Of a stretch of 64,000 nt of DNA, positions 23,101 through 35,759 are shown in pieces (position 1 is the stretch's first letter; every line of letters begins with the position of its first letter). Made by a program: the position numbers and the translations under genes. The stretch covers positions 25,912,694-25,976,693 of the forward strand of contig OX424570.1 of NCBI GenBank assembly GCA_949152475.1. Direction: 5' to 3'. The notes beneath the pieces were generated by a model, which had not been told where the DNA came from, ran no database searches, and worked only from the letters and a program-made list of their open reading frames with translations. Origin of the DNA: Terebella lapidaria. Its lineage: Eukaryota; Annelida; Polychaeta; Terebellida; Terebellidae.

Positions 23101-24018
23101 CCATCAATGGAATTACGGTTAAACCGGGCAGCGCAAATACTTTCAATTTTCGTAGAAAATTGTTGTTTGCCTACCAGGTTAAGTATGTCAATTTATAGAA
23201 CAATAATCTTTAGCATCGCAAAAAAATCAGCAAAACGCATACACGAGTTAGGAAAATCAGAGTATAATTTACATTTATAGATTTCGCCAACAATGGTGTG
23301 ATAAAACATATTACACCAGTGTCAACTTAGGCCATGTCTCAATTATAAAAGGGTGAAATGTCACCTTGTTGTGTAAGCACTATACAGACCAGGCCTATAG
23401 GCCCACAGTACGTTATCAGCAAAGGGCATCATTAGTTGAACTACAATGTCCAAGGTAAAAACGACCTACTTTTTACCGGTTGTGAAGTTATCAGAGCGTG
23501 TTATGTGATAGTGAATACTGAGACATACTCGTGGAAAAGTCATTCGCGTTGGCGGTTGACGACAAATATTATCCAGGTATGTATATCATATATCATTCAA
23601 TAATTGTGATAGGTTGTATTTATTCACATTGCCGTGCATTATGTGTGTTTTATGATTCTTTCTGTGCAATTGCTAACTGTCAGTTCAGTTGAGATCGTTC
23701 GGTCTCGCACGCATGGTCTTACGTCCCAAGGGAGCGTCATTTACATGTAGGTCAGCTCAATATTTGCTTTCCGCCTAGCGTGCACAGTAGCCCGAGTGAG
23801 TGATATTAATCATCTGACTATTCAATGTCCACACACATAAAGAAACTTCACGGTCCAGGTATGTAATACTAGTATTGCTGGTACATGTACTATCTATATT
23901 ATGATTGTAATCCGTGCCCACAGATTACAAGGTTAATTCGATAATTTTCAGTGAACGAGTACTAATGATTTTCTTCATTGATAATTTGTTTCCTGTTTAC
24001 ATAATTTCTTCTGTTGCA
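20104..24018. other. Intergenic, with possible first exons of the FkbM and paraoxonase genes
   Basis: No coding frame or repeat is recognised. Two good donor sites, CCAG followed by GTATGT at 23576 and at 23858, lie upstream of the TTGCAG acceptor at 24019 and are candidates for the non-coding first exon of the paraoxonase gene. The start of the minus-strand FkbM transcript also lies somewhere here. Confidence 0.4.
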
Positions 24019-24044
24019 GGCACTGACATTAGTTATCCATCAAC

Positions 24045-27000
24045 ATGATTAAGAAGTTGATTTTCGCTATCATTTTGGCTATTATTGGGCACAGAATCTA
24101 CAACTTGGTGTGAGTCAAATAGCGTTTAATACAATACATCGCAATTTCACCATTCACCTATAATTCATCATGTATTATATTTTATGATGTGTATCAACCA
24201 TTGTCAGGCCGATGCTGGGATTCCACGTCACCGTGTTTAATCACACGCCTGGTCCCTGTCGACTTTCACCCAACATAGGTAAGTGATCTACATCAATATC
24301 ATGGAATGTGGTATATTCGTAACGTTTTCTGGAACGGCTTCTTCAATTGGATAGTTTGGTTCAGTGATTAGTGTAATGACTGTTCAATCATATACTCCAT
24401 ATAGTTTTCCCTATTAGTAATCAGTATATATTCTTTGTCCTATTGTTGCCAAGGTAACCAATGAAATGGTATATTATGGTTTGTGTATATTACAGTCGAT
24501 GCATATACATTTTACTTGTACTTTAAATGTCTGAGCCATAAGTCGATTTATCGAGATATTATCTTGATTTATCGAGATAATATCTCGTTTTATGGAGATG
24601 ATATCTCGATTTATCGAGATATAAAGTCGATTTATAGAGATATTAATTCAATTTATAGATATAACTAACTCAATTTATCGAGATAACAAGTCGACAAATT
24701 GAATTTAAAAAATTAGCCCAAGGGCTAAGATAGGTTACCGGACAATTTTGGTTGAAGCACGACAGGTGAGATATGACATTCAGATTAACCATTTGATCTG
24801 AATTCAACTTCAATGTCATGATCAAGTGTGCAGCATATAACCTTGAATATGTTCAAAATACAAATACAAGGTCTATCTACAAGTATTTTGTCTTTAGACA
24901 AAATTTACACATTTCAGTCCCAAATATTTTTCCAAAGGGTGAACTTTTTTTTTTGCCTAGAAATGACCCAAAATGGATAGTAATGTTATCTGGACTTCGG
25001 TCAATAAATACACACATACTTACAATGCGTTTTGAGGCAAAAAACAAATTTTCTGCCGACCCATCAAAAATAAAAAATGGCCGCCACACGGAGACCGGCG
25101 AATCAAGGGCAACAAAACTTACACACATCATAAAGGTACATAAGGGGAATTTTTCAAAACAAAAATCTCAAAACTGATCAGACAGTTTTCGAGAAAAGAC
25201 AGACAAGGTGCAAATTTGGACATTTTTCGACCCTAAAATGGCTGTTTTGACCTTTCAATGTCATCCAAGGTCAAATTCAAGGTCACCACACAAGTCGCCA
25301 TATATGACTTCCCATTTGAAAGTGCCAATTTCTGAGCTCTATCTTCAGGCGTTCTAGGAGTACAGTCCTGGCAGCTCCCATTATGAAGAAAAAAGTGCCC
25401 AAAATTTTTTTCAAAGGGTGAAAATTCTCTTTTGTCAAGAAATGGCCCAAAATGGATAGTAATGCGCGTTGGGCCGAAAAATTTTTCGTCGACCCGTCGA
25501 AAATTCAAAATGGTCGCCATATGCAGACCGGCGATTCAAAGGCAACCAAACTTATATACATCATAGAGGTACATAAGGAGAATCTTTTGAAACAAAAATC
25601 TCAAATCTGATCAGACAGTTTTGAGAAAATGGCCGCCAAAGTTCAAAATTGACCGTTTTTTGACGAAAACCGCCATTTTGAAAAAAAAATAAAAGAAAAA
25701 AAAAAGAAAAAAATACCTCCTTCTCGAATTATTCTAAGGTATCTTCTCCCAAATTTTCAGGAAGATTGGACCGTAAATTTTAAAGAAATAAATGTGGACG
25801 GACGACGACGACGACGGACGGACGGACGCCGGACGCATCGCCAAGCCAATAGGTTATCGGACCATAGGTCCGGTAACCTAAAAACTCATGTGGCCCTAAT
25901 ACGCTTCCGTACAGCAACAGACGGAAATGCGAACACCATGGAATTGTGAACAAAGCTGGTTCTCGGTTTTACGATCCATTTTTTACGATCCACTTCACCT
26001 TTCGATGAAGAACTTGACACTGCATAACACAAAATACAGAACAGCAAAATTTACAGTAAAATCGCAATAGAAAAAGAAAAACTCGGACCTTGTGTTTTGA
26101 TTTCCCCGTCCATCCTGTTTCATGTAGTTCCTTTGATATATTTACCTCGAGTATACTGTACATATTTATTTCACTGAGCGGCTATAATTTTTTCGTATTT
26201 CGCTGTAGATTTGGTTTGCCCTAATACGGAGAAATGGTTGCAAACAACATGGTAACAATGATTGCTCATATACTGCTAATATATCTGTTTGAGTAAACAA
26301 TCTAATGTTCCGATATATATTATATTATGCTGCCATACAATATGAAATGGTATGCATAATAGATTTTGATTTCATTTTCACTAGACCACGGAGCTGAGGA
26401 CATTAATCTTATACCAGGGGATAAAGCGCTGTTCACTACTGTAAGTTTATGAATTTATTTATTTGCATCTGTATTTGTATCGTTAGTTTTCATCAACTGC
26501 ATCTTGGTATCCCTTTGGCTTTTGACTGGGTAGTTATGTAGACCAACTTGTCATGAATATACAAAATTGTATTCTACGTTATTTTGAAATATGCATCGAC
26601 TATGTGCGATAGAAATGTATGTATCAACCTTTTACCAATAATGCCACACGATTTTGAGGGTGACAATAAAAACTCCAAAATGAAATGAAACATTTTTGGG
26701 ATAAAAAAAGAAGTCCAACGAGAAGTCCTTGGCGGAACAAATTGTTATATTGAAATTTCTGATCCCATTTCTTATCCATGTTCTACTTTTTAGCACAATG
26801 CAGTTCTGTCTTAAGGTTTGCATGTTAAAATTCGTACAAATTTTCAAATAGGGACTGCGGTATTTCAATCGACATCAGGACAGTCTCCAGGGAGTTAAGA
26901 CCGGGGTGATGTTGTTTGACTTCAACGCTCCACAAAAAGGTGCCACTCCGGTCAAGATCGAAGGCTTAGCTGAGCTCGACGACTCAGACCTCCATGGTTT

Positions 27001-30000
27001 ATCTGTGTTGGAAACCAGGGAGTCAGGTGATATACATTATAACTCGCGTATTCCTGCAATACCACAGACTGATATGATATAGGCTATGGTAGGGAGATTT
27101 TTGGTAAAATGTTGGTATTTTTTTCACGATATCTGAGTATATTAGCTTTATATTTATTTGATTGCAGGGGAGACAGAGGTCTACATCGTGAATCATTTTG
27201 ACTCATACAGTGTGGTTGAGCGGTTTGTTTACAATGACAAGGATAATATTTTATACCACAAGGAAACATTGGGAAAGGGCGATCCTTCCTTTCATATGTG
27301 AGTTGTTGTTGAATTCCAGAAATGTACGTAAAACTTATCGCTGAATTGTGATTTTCATTTCATCATACATTGCATGAATTCAGTCTATCAGCCTGTTTTC
27401 ACCAGATGAGGGTACTTATGTAGCTAGATGGTATATTTATACATATGACAATATTATATCGGATATCATATCACTTATGTAGCTAGATGGTATATTTATA
27501 CATATGACAATATTATATCGGATATCATATCACTTATGTAGCTAGATGGTATATTTATACACATGACAATATTATATCGGATATCATATCACTTATGTAG
27601 CTAGATGGTATATTTATACATATGACAATATTATATCGGATATCATATCACTTATGTAGCTAGATGGTATATTTATACATATGACAATATTATATCGGAT
27701 ATCATATCACTTATGTAGCTAGATGGTATATTTATACATATGACAATATTATATCGGATATCATCGGACTCTTTGCCATTCCCACATTCATCTCCACCAA
27801 ACACTCCCAGGTTGAATGACTTGATAGTGACTGGACCACAGGAGTTTTACATCACGAACACTCTACACACACGTAATCCGCTTGAAGTGATTGCCCAGGT
27901 ACGCTGGGGTTCTGTTGTTTACTTCAACGTGGTCGTGGACTCACTTCTCACGCCCAACGGTATCAACAAGTCCCCGGATGGAAGGTGAGGAAACTTCCGG
28001 TTTTCAGTTCAATGGCCCGTATTGCTCTCACATGTATATTTCCATGCCGGTATAGACTGATGAGCTATTGTCGTGATTTTTCGTTCGTCGGTGGTTTTCT
28101 GTCCAAGTCTGTGATAAGGCGATAAGTTTTCCCAATATACCATGTGTATAATTATCTGAACGTTTTTTTACATGTCTTTGATTTGTTTTCATTTGACAGG
28201 TATTTTATTGCTGAAAATAGTTAATTCGACACAATTAAAAAAAATAATAGTAATTTTTCTTCATGTAAGCATGGCGTTTTAGGCCATTTGTTCTTGTATG
28301 GCAGCCCCGAAACGGCCGGAATTCTAAAGTTTGCCTCAGAATTCATGTATATAAAGCCTAAGTTGTGTTATGACATTAATGATGACCTTGTGTGACTTTC
28401 AAAGTTGAATGTGAAATTTTGCCTCTGCATACAATGTTTCATAAATAGAGTTAGGAATGTATTATAAGCTGTAGGAAGTCATGTGTGATAGCTGATGTCT
28501 TCCGGCTACATTGACTTCAATTCTCTAAGTCACGTCTAATGTGAAGTGGGCAGCTGCAAACAAAACTCTTTAGATAGGGTTTAATATTGTATCATGATCA
28601 TATATATATAGGAAGTCATATATATGTTGGATCTTTTGATGACCTTGAAGTTGACCTCAGATTAACTTACCTTGACCTCAAACGACATTGAATGGTAAAA
28701 CTCAAGATCACGTTTGGCCTGAATGATGTGCAAATTAGTATCTACAGACTAAATGCTTGTGGATTTGTCTGGTTTATATTTTGGCGTATACCCTGATGCC
28801 ATTGAACTCGACATCAAATAGTATTTTCTGGTCTCGTGGTCAAATCTGTTCTGAATAGTATAAATAGATCTGTGTGGGTAAAACACTTGTATTTATAGCT
28901 TAGTGTTTTAGTATGAACATACAATTAGCCATGTTTTGTACACATTTTGCTGACTTCGAACTTTACCTTAGAATAATAGACGACAATCTGAACAAATAGC
29001 CTGTAACCTGCATCAGCCTTATTGCTAAGATTTTTTAGGTTACCGTACCTATGGTCCGATAACCTATTGCCGTCGCGTTGCGTCCGTCGTCCGTCCGTCG
29101 TCCGTCCGTCATCCGTCCACATCTGTATCTTTAAAGTTTACAGGCGGATTTTTCTGAAATTTTGTACAAAAATGCCAAAAAATATTTCAAGTGGGGGGGT
29201 TTTTTTAGTTTTTGGATTTTCGCATTTTTCCCAAAATGGCGGCCATTTTTAACGAAAAATGGCCAATTTTGGACTTTGGCGGCCATTTTCTCAAAAACTG
29301 TCTGATTAGTTTGAGATTTTGTTTTAAAAGATTCCCCTTATTTACATCTATGATGTGTATAAGTTTTGTTGCCCTTGAATCGCAGGTCTCTGCGTGGCGG
29401 CCATTTTGAAATTTTGACGGGTCGGCGAAAAAAAAAATGTTCGCCCCAAATCGCATTACTATCTATTTTGGGTCATTTCTAGGCAAAAAAAAATTGTCAT
29501 CCTTTGAAAAAAATTTTTGACTTTTTTCCTTCAAAGTCCTTTTGGACTTTTTTTGACGGGTCGGCGAAAAAAAAAATTTTCGCCCCAAATAGCATTACTA
29601 TCCTTTTTGGGTAATTCACGGTGGCTAGGCGTTACGCGTTATTCAGGGAGTGCCGCGTAAAATCGTGAGTATTACGCGTTATTCGTGAGGAAATGGCAGC
29701 CTCTGGTTGACCCCTAGCATGAAATACATACAATTTCGCTAATTTTACCGTTTGGAAATGTCGGATTTGGGTTTGCACGGAACATTACACATATTCATGG
29801 TTGTTGTTGAGAGTTTAAATTAAATAAATAAGCCAGCGTAGCGATACCTTCGGCTGCACAATATCTGTCAATTTTGCTTCGACAGCCGCTCTCCTCGGTT
29901 TTGTGATTGAAAAATGTTATATATCGGCATTATTGTAAATAGATTGAGAGGTCTATGATATTGATAGTATGGGCTTCACATGTGCCTGTCTTCAAAATGT

Positions 30001-33000
30001 TTCACAATGGTCGCAAGCGCCACGAATCTAGGTTGAATGTGTCATTTGTTTATTTGCTGTACTTTACGCGATTTGCGTGAGGGCATTACGCGTATTTGCA
30101 TGAGTAAATATTTTGTTGAGGTTGGGATATTTCTTTTTTAATACGAATTTTACTCCAGTTTTTACTGCTCAATTGATGGGATAAATTTAGGTTCAAGGGA
30201 TAATGTTGTCACTTGGTGAGCTTTTGTGTAAAAGACACGAAAAGCTCTTAGTATTGTCAATTTCAGATTTATGAAGATTGGGAGGAACATATGGAGGATA
30301 ATGATGAATGAGAAGTATCGTCAGTACTTGAAACATGTGCAGCCTCAAATCATACTTTAAAACTAAATATGTATGCATTGCCGCCTCTACCATCCCCGAC
30401 AACGCTCACATGTTTCCTCATGCTGTAACGCGTGTGTAGATTTTCTCCCTCAGGCTGATACGCGTAAACCATAAAAAGCTTCTCATTTCATAAAATACTC
30501 GATTAAAACAACTGATTGCATGGTGTAACAATGAAGAAAGACTTCTGCGAGCATTCCATGATTTACCAACATGCACTTTGTTGGTTTCAATTGATAGCCG
30601 ATGATATTTCACAAACGAGTCGCAAGCGTGCGGGTGTTGTCACGAACTGTGTGTCCATTTTCGTAAATATAACGATGTATGCAAGTAATTCATAGCATCA
30701 TACGTGATGTTTGCTCATTGGGATGTTCCGTGGAAACAAAATTTTAGGAAGAAAATGAACTTTTTCACGAACTCGCCTCATTTGAAGTGGGGACCTATGC
30801 CGTTTCCTGTGCAATTTCCTCACGAATAACGCGTAATACTCACGATTTTACGCGGCACTCCCTGAATAACGCGTAACGCCTAGCCACCGTGTAATTTCTA
30901 GGCAAAAAAAAATTTTCACCCTTTGAAAAAAATTTTGGGACTTTTTTCCTTCATAATGGGAGAATGCTTCGGCACTTTTTTCCTTCATAATCTCAGAACA
31001 GTACTCCCAGAACGCTTGAAGATAGAGCTTAGAAATTGGCACTTTCAAATGGGAAGTCATATATGGCGACTTGTGTTGTGACCTTGAATTTGACCTTGGA
31101 TGAACTTGAAAGGTCAAAACAGCAATTCGTGGGTCGGAAAATGCCCAAATTTGCAACTTGTCTGTCTTCATTCGAAAACTGTCTGATCACTTTTGAGATT
31201 TTTATTTCAAAACTTACTAATTGAGGTTTTTGACATTGTGTATAAAGATGTATATAGTGTATAAAGTGCCTTGAATTGCTCAAAAGGCTTGAAATCTAGG
31301 CTGAACAGGCCCCAAAAGTAATTTTTGGTTGTTTTCCTTCAAATTTATCTGATCAGTTTTGAAATTTTTGTTATAAAACATGCTAATTGGAGTCCCTAAC
31401 ATTGTGTATGAAGATGGAGTGCTTTGGATAGCTTAAAAGGCCCCTTGAGTGTGTAAATTGGCCTCTACAACCAAGAAATGTTTGTAGGTATAGCTGGAAT
31501 TGGAAGTCTCACATACCACTTCTTTTCGTGACCTTGAACTTTACTTCAGATGACATTGAGTGCTATATCTCAGTGTCACGTCCAAAAATGATTGTGTAAA
31601 TTTCTTCTATAGACAAAAGACTTTTAGATAGACCTTGTATTTGTATTTTGAACATACATGAATAAAGCTTATATGCAGCACACCTAATGATGACATTGAA
31701 GTTCACGAAGATGACCTTGATTGGTTAATCTGAATGTCATATCTCACCTGTCGTGTTTCAAATAAAATTGTCCGGTAACCTATCTTAGCCCTTGGGCTAA
31801 TTTTTTCATCTGTTTAAAGGAATCGAGTAGACATCTCGTCAATCAATGCCAACCGTTTTCAATGAGTAACATTGATCATAAACTAGTTGTCTAAAGTTCC
31901 TCTTTTTCAAAAACTTCTGTGTATGACAGGACAGTGTACGTATCAGCGTGGTTTGATAGAGCGATCCTGACATTTGACCGGGCTGGAGACAACTCTCTAC
32001 ATCTGCAACAGGTGAAAATACATGAAATATTTTTGTATCAATGTATTTCACTTTATCCTTTGTTTTTATGGATCGTTCTTGATAAGGATGTGATTTTCTT
32101 CACTTTTTTACCCACTGTTAAGATTGCGTATCGGTTACGTTCCGGTGCTTTCAATGGTTTAATACCATCAAAGATTTTCTATAACATGTGCAATTTTGGT
32201 TCATATCTCGGCCGTTTCGTAACAAAGTTACATGAAATTTGGAATTTATATTCTGCATATATCTATGAAGGTGACGCCAAAAAGCGATCGACGATTCCAT
32301 TAATAAATTAGTATATAAATAGAGTTGAATGTCGCTGGAACAAATGTAACTTACGTTGCATACACGAAGCATTACATGGTGCAGTTTCTTAACTGCAACG
32401 AGTTCACATATCCGTGATCAATAACCTACACTCCAATTTCAAGTATCCCATCGATAATCATGTCAAATTGATGTGCAAATATGTATATCTATTGCGACAC
32501 ACTGAAAATGTCTTGTACCGCTGGTCATTGAAGCGCTAAGTACAGATCAACGGATTATTCATTATTCGTATGGGAAATACCGTCAATGCTCAGCTTTCGA
32601 GAACGTTGTACTCAGGAGGGAGATGTTGTTGTAATTTTCCTTATATACTACTCTTAGAAAATAATAGAGTCGCTGAATTCTTGATAAAGTTTGCGGTTGA
32701 GTTTACAATGCCAAGGGTGTACTCGTTATTATTGCGACTGACATTCAATTTCTTTTACCCAGTGTATTTTCAATGCGGATGATATATAACATGTTATTTT
32801 GAACATCAAATTACCACCTAGTGGCAAAGTAAACCCCAAAACAGGCAGTAGGTTATTGTTCTATGATAAGTAATCTAACTGTAGTCAAGAAGCTGCACCC
32901 TAAAACTCTGTCTGTTTCCTATGTAAGTTACATTTAATTGGCGGAGTATAACGTTCCGGATCTGTATGGTTATCGACTGGGTCTTCAATTTGGACATTGG

Positions 33001-34285
33001 ACAAATGTTGCAGTCATGTATAGAACCTACGCAACAATTTTCAGCGAAATCCAATGCTAAACTGCAGAGCAATAGCCCAAACAAAACATAGCAGAATTCA
33101 GCTGATAAGGCATCGATCCCGACTGTTAAGCATCCTTAAGCGCTCTGATTCTTGCCATAATAGTATTCAAAATAGTGAACTTGTGTGCCTGGGTTGTGGC
33201 CTGACTAAGAAACGTTTGGATGCAATCATGCTCTCATACATTCGTTAATAAACCTACACTACATTATTCCGGAAGTAAAGACATGGTCTCAGTTAAAATG
33301 CGCGACATTGTCATGTAAGTATCGATCTATTACTTCGAATACAGCCAAATTTTGATGATTCTAATAACAAACATACAACATTTTGCAACAAAAACAAAGC
33401 CCGACCAACTATTTCATTAAGAGACACTGGCGTCATCAGGGGCAGACAGTGTGGTAAATGTACTAGTAGTTGTTTCTACTGTACACCTGATGGAATTAGT
33501 ATACAACTGCTAACAACCTATGAAAATAATTTCGAAATCCAAAACAAACCCCATGGAATAGATATATGACAAGTACATAAGTACCAAAAGGCTAAACCCC
33601 ATGGAATAGATATATGACAAGTACATAAGTACCAAAAGGCTACTGAGTTAATGGTAATCATATTATACAATATGTTCTGTAAACAGACGACCCGGATCTA
33701 TGCAACCCCTGACAACATTAACGTGGACCCTGAGAGTGGAGACTTGTGGGTAGGGGTACAGGCCGTGGGTCACCAGGCGCTTCAGTACCCGGCAGTGCCG
33801 TGTGCTTCCAAGGTCAGTGCAATGTTGACTATTCAGATGTTTTAGTGCTGAATCAGGATTTTTTGTCCCGGTGTGAATTAAGCACATGTACGAAATTGTA
33901 TCCAAAGCCATTTACCAGATCTATTGTCTGGGAGAAATATAAATTATTCAAAATCATAGTCATAGACTGGATATTTAAACAACATCAAAATTTTTGTTTT
34001 ATTAAATAACTCACTATAGGGTTATTCATATATTTAATGAAATAGGTACATTGTTGTCACTGAAACTTCTACTTGAACAAAAACTTTGCTAGTATAATTG
34101 GAATAATTTTCAGTTATATAGATTAGCCTGTCATTGTTATTTTCATTCAGGTGCTGAGACTGGAGACTGACAAGGGTCAGATTACAAAGATAACGGAAGT
34201 ATTTTCTGACGATGGGAGTATGTTGTCAGGATCATCTGTTGGTCTGTACAGAAAAAATCACCTATTCGTTGGATCAATTTTTTAG
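24045..34285 (+). CDS. Serum paraoxonase/arylesterase (PON) family lactonase, nine coding exons
   Basis: Coding exons: 24045-24109, 24208-24278, 26385-26440, 26852-27026, 27168-27297, 27811-27984, 31930-32011, 33687-33812, 34151-34285. All junctions are GT-AG and phases agree, giving 337 residues (human PON1 has 355, also nine exons). Residues 1-20 form a hydrophobic leader like the retained PON signal anchor. Calcium ligands of the six-bladed propeller are present: Glu50-Asp51 (GAED), Asn168-Asp169 (LND), Asn215 (NGIN), Asp260-Asn261 (DNIN). His112 and His132 match PON1 His115 and His134. By family it is a secreted or membrane-bound calcium-dependent lactonase/arylesterase. Oddity: a TAG after GSIF removes the usual C-terminus, yet the bases beyond read ALVCEV, matching the PON1 end ALYCEL. 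So Cys39 lacks its usual disulfide partner unless the stop is read through. Confidence 0.9.
24535..24690 (+). repeat. Degenerate minisatellite in paraoxonase intron 2
   Basis: About ten imperfect copies of a 12-15 bp unit related to GATTTATCGAGATA. Neighbouring units such as TTATCGAGATAATATCTCG are locally palindromic. Confidence 0.8.
24706..25882 (-). mobile_element. HINE-like element in paraoxonase intron 2
   Basis: On the minus strand it starts with the hairpin GGTTACCGGACC-TAT-GGTCCGATAACC (about 25850-25878), then CTATTGG and a CGTCCG-type microsatellite. Internal units contain GGCGGCCATTTT, CTGTCTGATCAGTTTTGAGA and GTGACCTTGAATTTGACCTT. It ends with TCCGGTAACCTATCTTAGCC and the small hairpin TTAGCCC-TT-GGGCTAA plus T residues. 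It belongs to the same family as 29036-31806 and 49920-51470. Confidence 0.75.
27414..27766 (+). repeat. Six-copy minisatellite of a 59-bp unit, directly before paraoxonase exon 6
   Basis: The unit contains ACTTATGTAGCTAGATGG, TATATTTATACATATGACAA and TATTATATCGGATATCATAT. Starts are at 27414, 27473, 27532, 27591, 27650 and 27709; the copies are almost identical (one has ACACATG for ACATATG). The array ends about 45 bp upstream of the exon 6 acceptor at 27811. Confidence 0.95.
28040..28920 (+). repeat. Old degraded relative of the dispersed elements in paraoxonase intron 6
   Basis: It begins GCCGGTATAGACTGATGAGC, TATTGTCGTG, TTTTTCGTTCGTCGG, a degraded form of the hairpin and microsatellite start of the HINE-like elements. 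GATGACCTTGAAGTTGACCT at about 28640 is another shared motif. No 3' end is recognisable. Confidence 0.4.
29036..31806 (+). mobile_element. HINE-like element in paraoxonase intron 6, interrupted by a CACGGTG element
   Basis: It starts with GGTTACCGTACC-TAT-GGTCCGATAACC (29039-29065), CTATTG and a GTCCGTCC microsatellite, then the same internal units as at 49920-51470. At 29617-30891 another element is inserted; the unit resumes with TTTCTAGGCAAAAAAAA. The 3' end has TCCGGTAACCTATCTTAGCC, TTGGGCTAATTTTTT. Net length without the insertion is about 1.5 kb. Confidence 0.75.
29617..30891. mobile_element. Non-autonomous DNA transposon, 1275 bp, CACGGTG inverted ends, 5-bp target duplication
   Basis: Terminal inverted repeats of roughly 75 bp start CACGGTGGCTAGGCGTTACG and contain GCGTTATTCAGGGAGTGCCG and ATTACGCGTTATTCGTGAGG; the two ends are almost perfectly complementary. 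TAATT flanks both sides (29612-29616, 30892-30896), and sister repeats show the unfilled target as GGGCCATTTCTAGG. The interior is non-coding. A second copy lies at 46497-49100. CAC ends and a 5-bp duplication point to the Transib superfamily. Confidence 0.85.
33546..33642 (+). repeat. 48-bp tandem duplication in paraoxonase intron 7
   Basis: Two adjacent copies of a 48-bp unit starting AAACCCCATGGAATAGATAT and ending ACCAAAAGGCTA, essentially identical, 45 bp before exon 8. Confidence 0.95.
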
Positions 34286-34404
34286 GCACTTGTTTGTGAA
34301 GTGAAATACTTTTGAATACGTTTATCATAAGACATTAACATTTATTTCCCAAAGTAAATAACTTCGATTTTGTGCCTTTTCCGATTTTGTACTCTTCTTT
34401 TGTC

Positions 34405-34410
34405 AATAAA
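34405..34410 (+). terminator. Likely poly(A) signal of the paraoxonase gene
   Basis: AATAAA 120 bases after the stop codon, followed by a T-rich region. It is the first such hexamer downstream of the coding end. Confidence 0.55.
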
Positions 34411-34732
34411 ATGAATGTTCGACTCTTTTGTGTTTATTTAGCCTAGCTATATATTGAAAACAGAAATGTGCATAATTATATGTTTGTACAAAGCAAACAG
34501 GAGTATATTACAGCCAACATAAATATTTCGTTCTTATTATTTTGATAGTCACTTCAATTATCTCATTCAAAATGTCCACAACACGTTCATCATATACATC
34601 TAATGCACATTCAATTATGGCGTGTACGTATATTTGAGTGTAACCTCGAGATAGAATTTAAGGTCACTAAACGCCACTCACATCACCATGGTTCTTCATG
34701 TGGTGAAATAAAGTTGGATAGAAAATACAATG

Positions 34733-35759
34733 TTTTTTTTTTTTTTTTCTTTCAAATACATTTATTTATAACAAAAACACACCTCTTACAATATGAATAT
34801 ACAGTGTACAGTGTAGACATAGCAACATGGCATATTAACTATATAATATTTCTTTTTTATATTTGGATATATTATTTAACTATTTCGTCAAAGGATGGGA
34901 CCAGAATCCAAAAAAAAACAAAACCTTTCACGCATATCGGATAAAATTTCCCCAATATCTTTGGAAGCCCTCTATCTCACATTTAGATTTTGCTATTTGT
35001 TTTTCAACAGTCATTATTTCCCTGAAATAAACCGTGAATCTAGTTAGAGATAAATTCAAATTGTGACATTTTTCTGTGTAAATATATCTTTTAGCTATAA
35101 GGGAAACATTGTTAATTGCAGCTAATTCTGGATTAGTCATGTTAGATATACCAAATACCACTTCTTTATGTGTAAGGTCATACGACATGTTTGTTATGTT
35201 ATGAATCCAGTCTTTAAGATCTTTCCAAAATAATTTGACCAACTCACATTCCAGAAAAATATGTGCTATAGTTTCTATTTCGCCTTTCCAATCTATAGGT
35301 ATTGCTGAAAGTATTCCTAAGTAAATAATGAAGTTTAATTTTACGTCATTTGTCCTCGTAAAGTTCTCATAATTTTTCCATTGTCCATTCGTGTCAACGA
35401 AATGCGCAATATTGAAGATTTGTTTGTCTATCAGGCTTGGGATGAAGATGGGTTTATCGTCTATTCGTATTAAGGAATTCTCTATAACTTTTTGTGTCTT
35501 GAAATTTTTAATATTTTATGTGTGTTGGAAAGTATAATCGAACCAAAAGTTAAGTATATCTCGAGTTATGGGATTTGGACATTTCTCGGATATTCCTCGT
35601 ACATCTTTTTTGTTCAAATTACACTCCCAAAAAATATAATTTTTAATTGGTGTATCTTTATATATAAACTTAGACCAGTTTTCATTATTATCATTTATTA
35701 TCCTTTTTACCCAGGAAATTTTTAACGATTTGTTTTTTAGATATAAATCGGGCACTGAG
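34733..35759 (-). mobile_element. 5'-truncated LINE (L1/Tx1-like), about 1.03 kb, with target duplication
   Basis: On the minus strand the frame encodes the end of a LINE polymerase protein: a SLKISWVKRI segment, then ETIAHIFLECELVKLFWKDL with the Cys/His end motif, then IAKRYIYTEKC, followed by a stop and a short 3' tail. The poly(A) tail shows as a run of about 17 T on the plus strand (34733-34749). AGAAAATACAATGTT occurs on both sides (from 34720 and from 35760), a 13-15 bp target duplication. The copy is 5'-truncated and its frame has at least one stop, so it is inactive, but the clean duplication says the insertion is young. Confidence 0.88.

Noticed and set aside
27414-27766. Possible CRISPR-like array
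   Set aside because: Directly adjoining 59-bp units without unique spacers, in an animal intron: a minisatellite.
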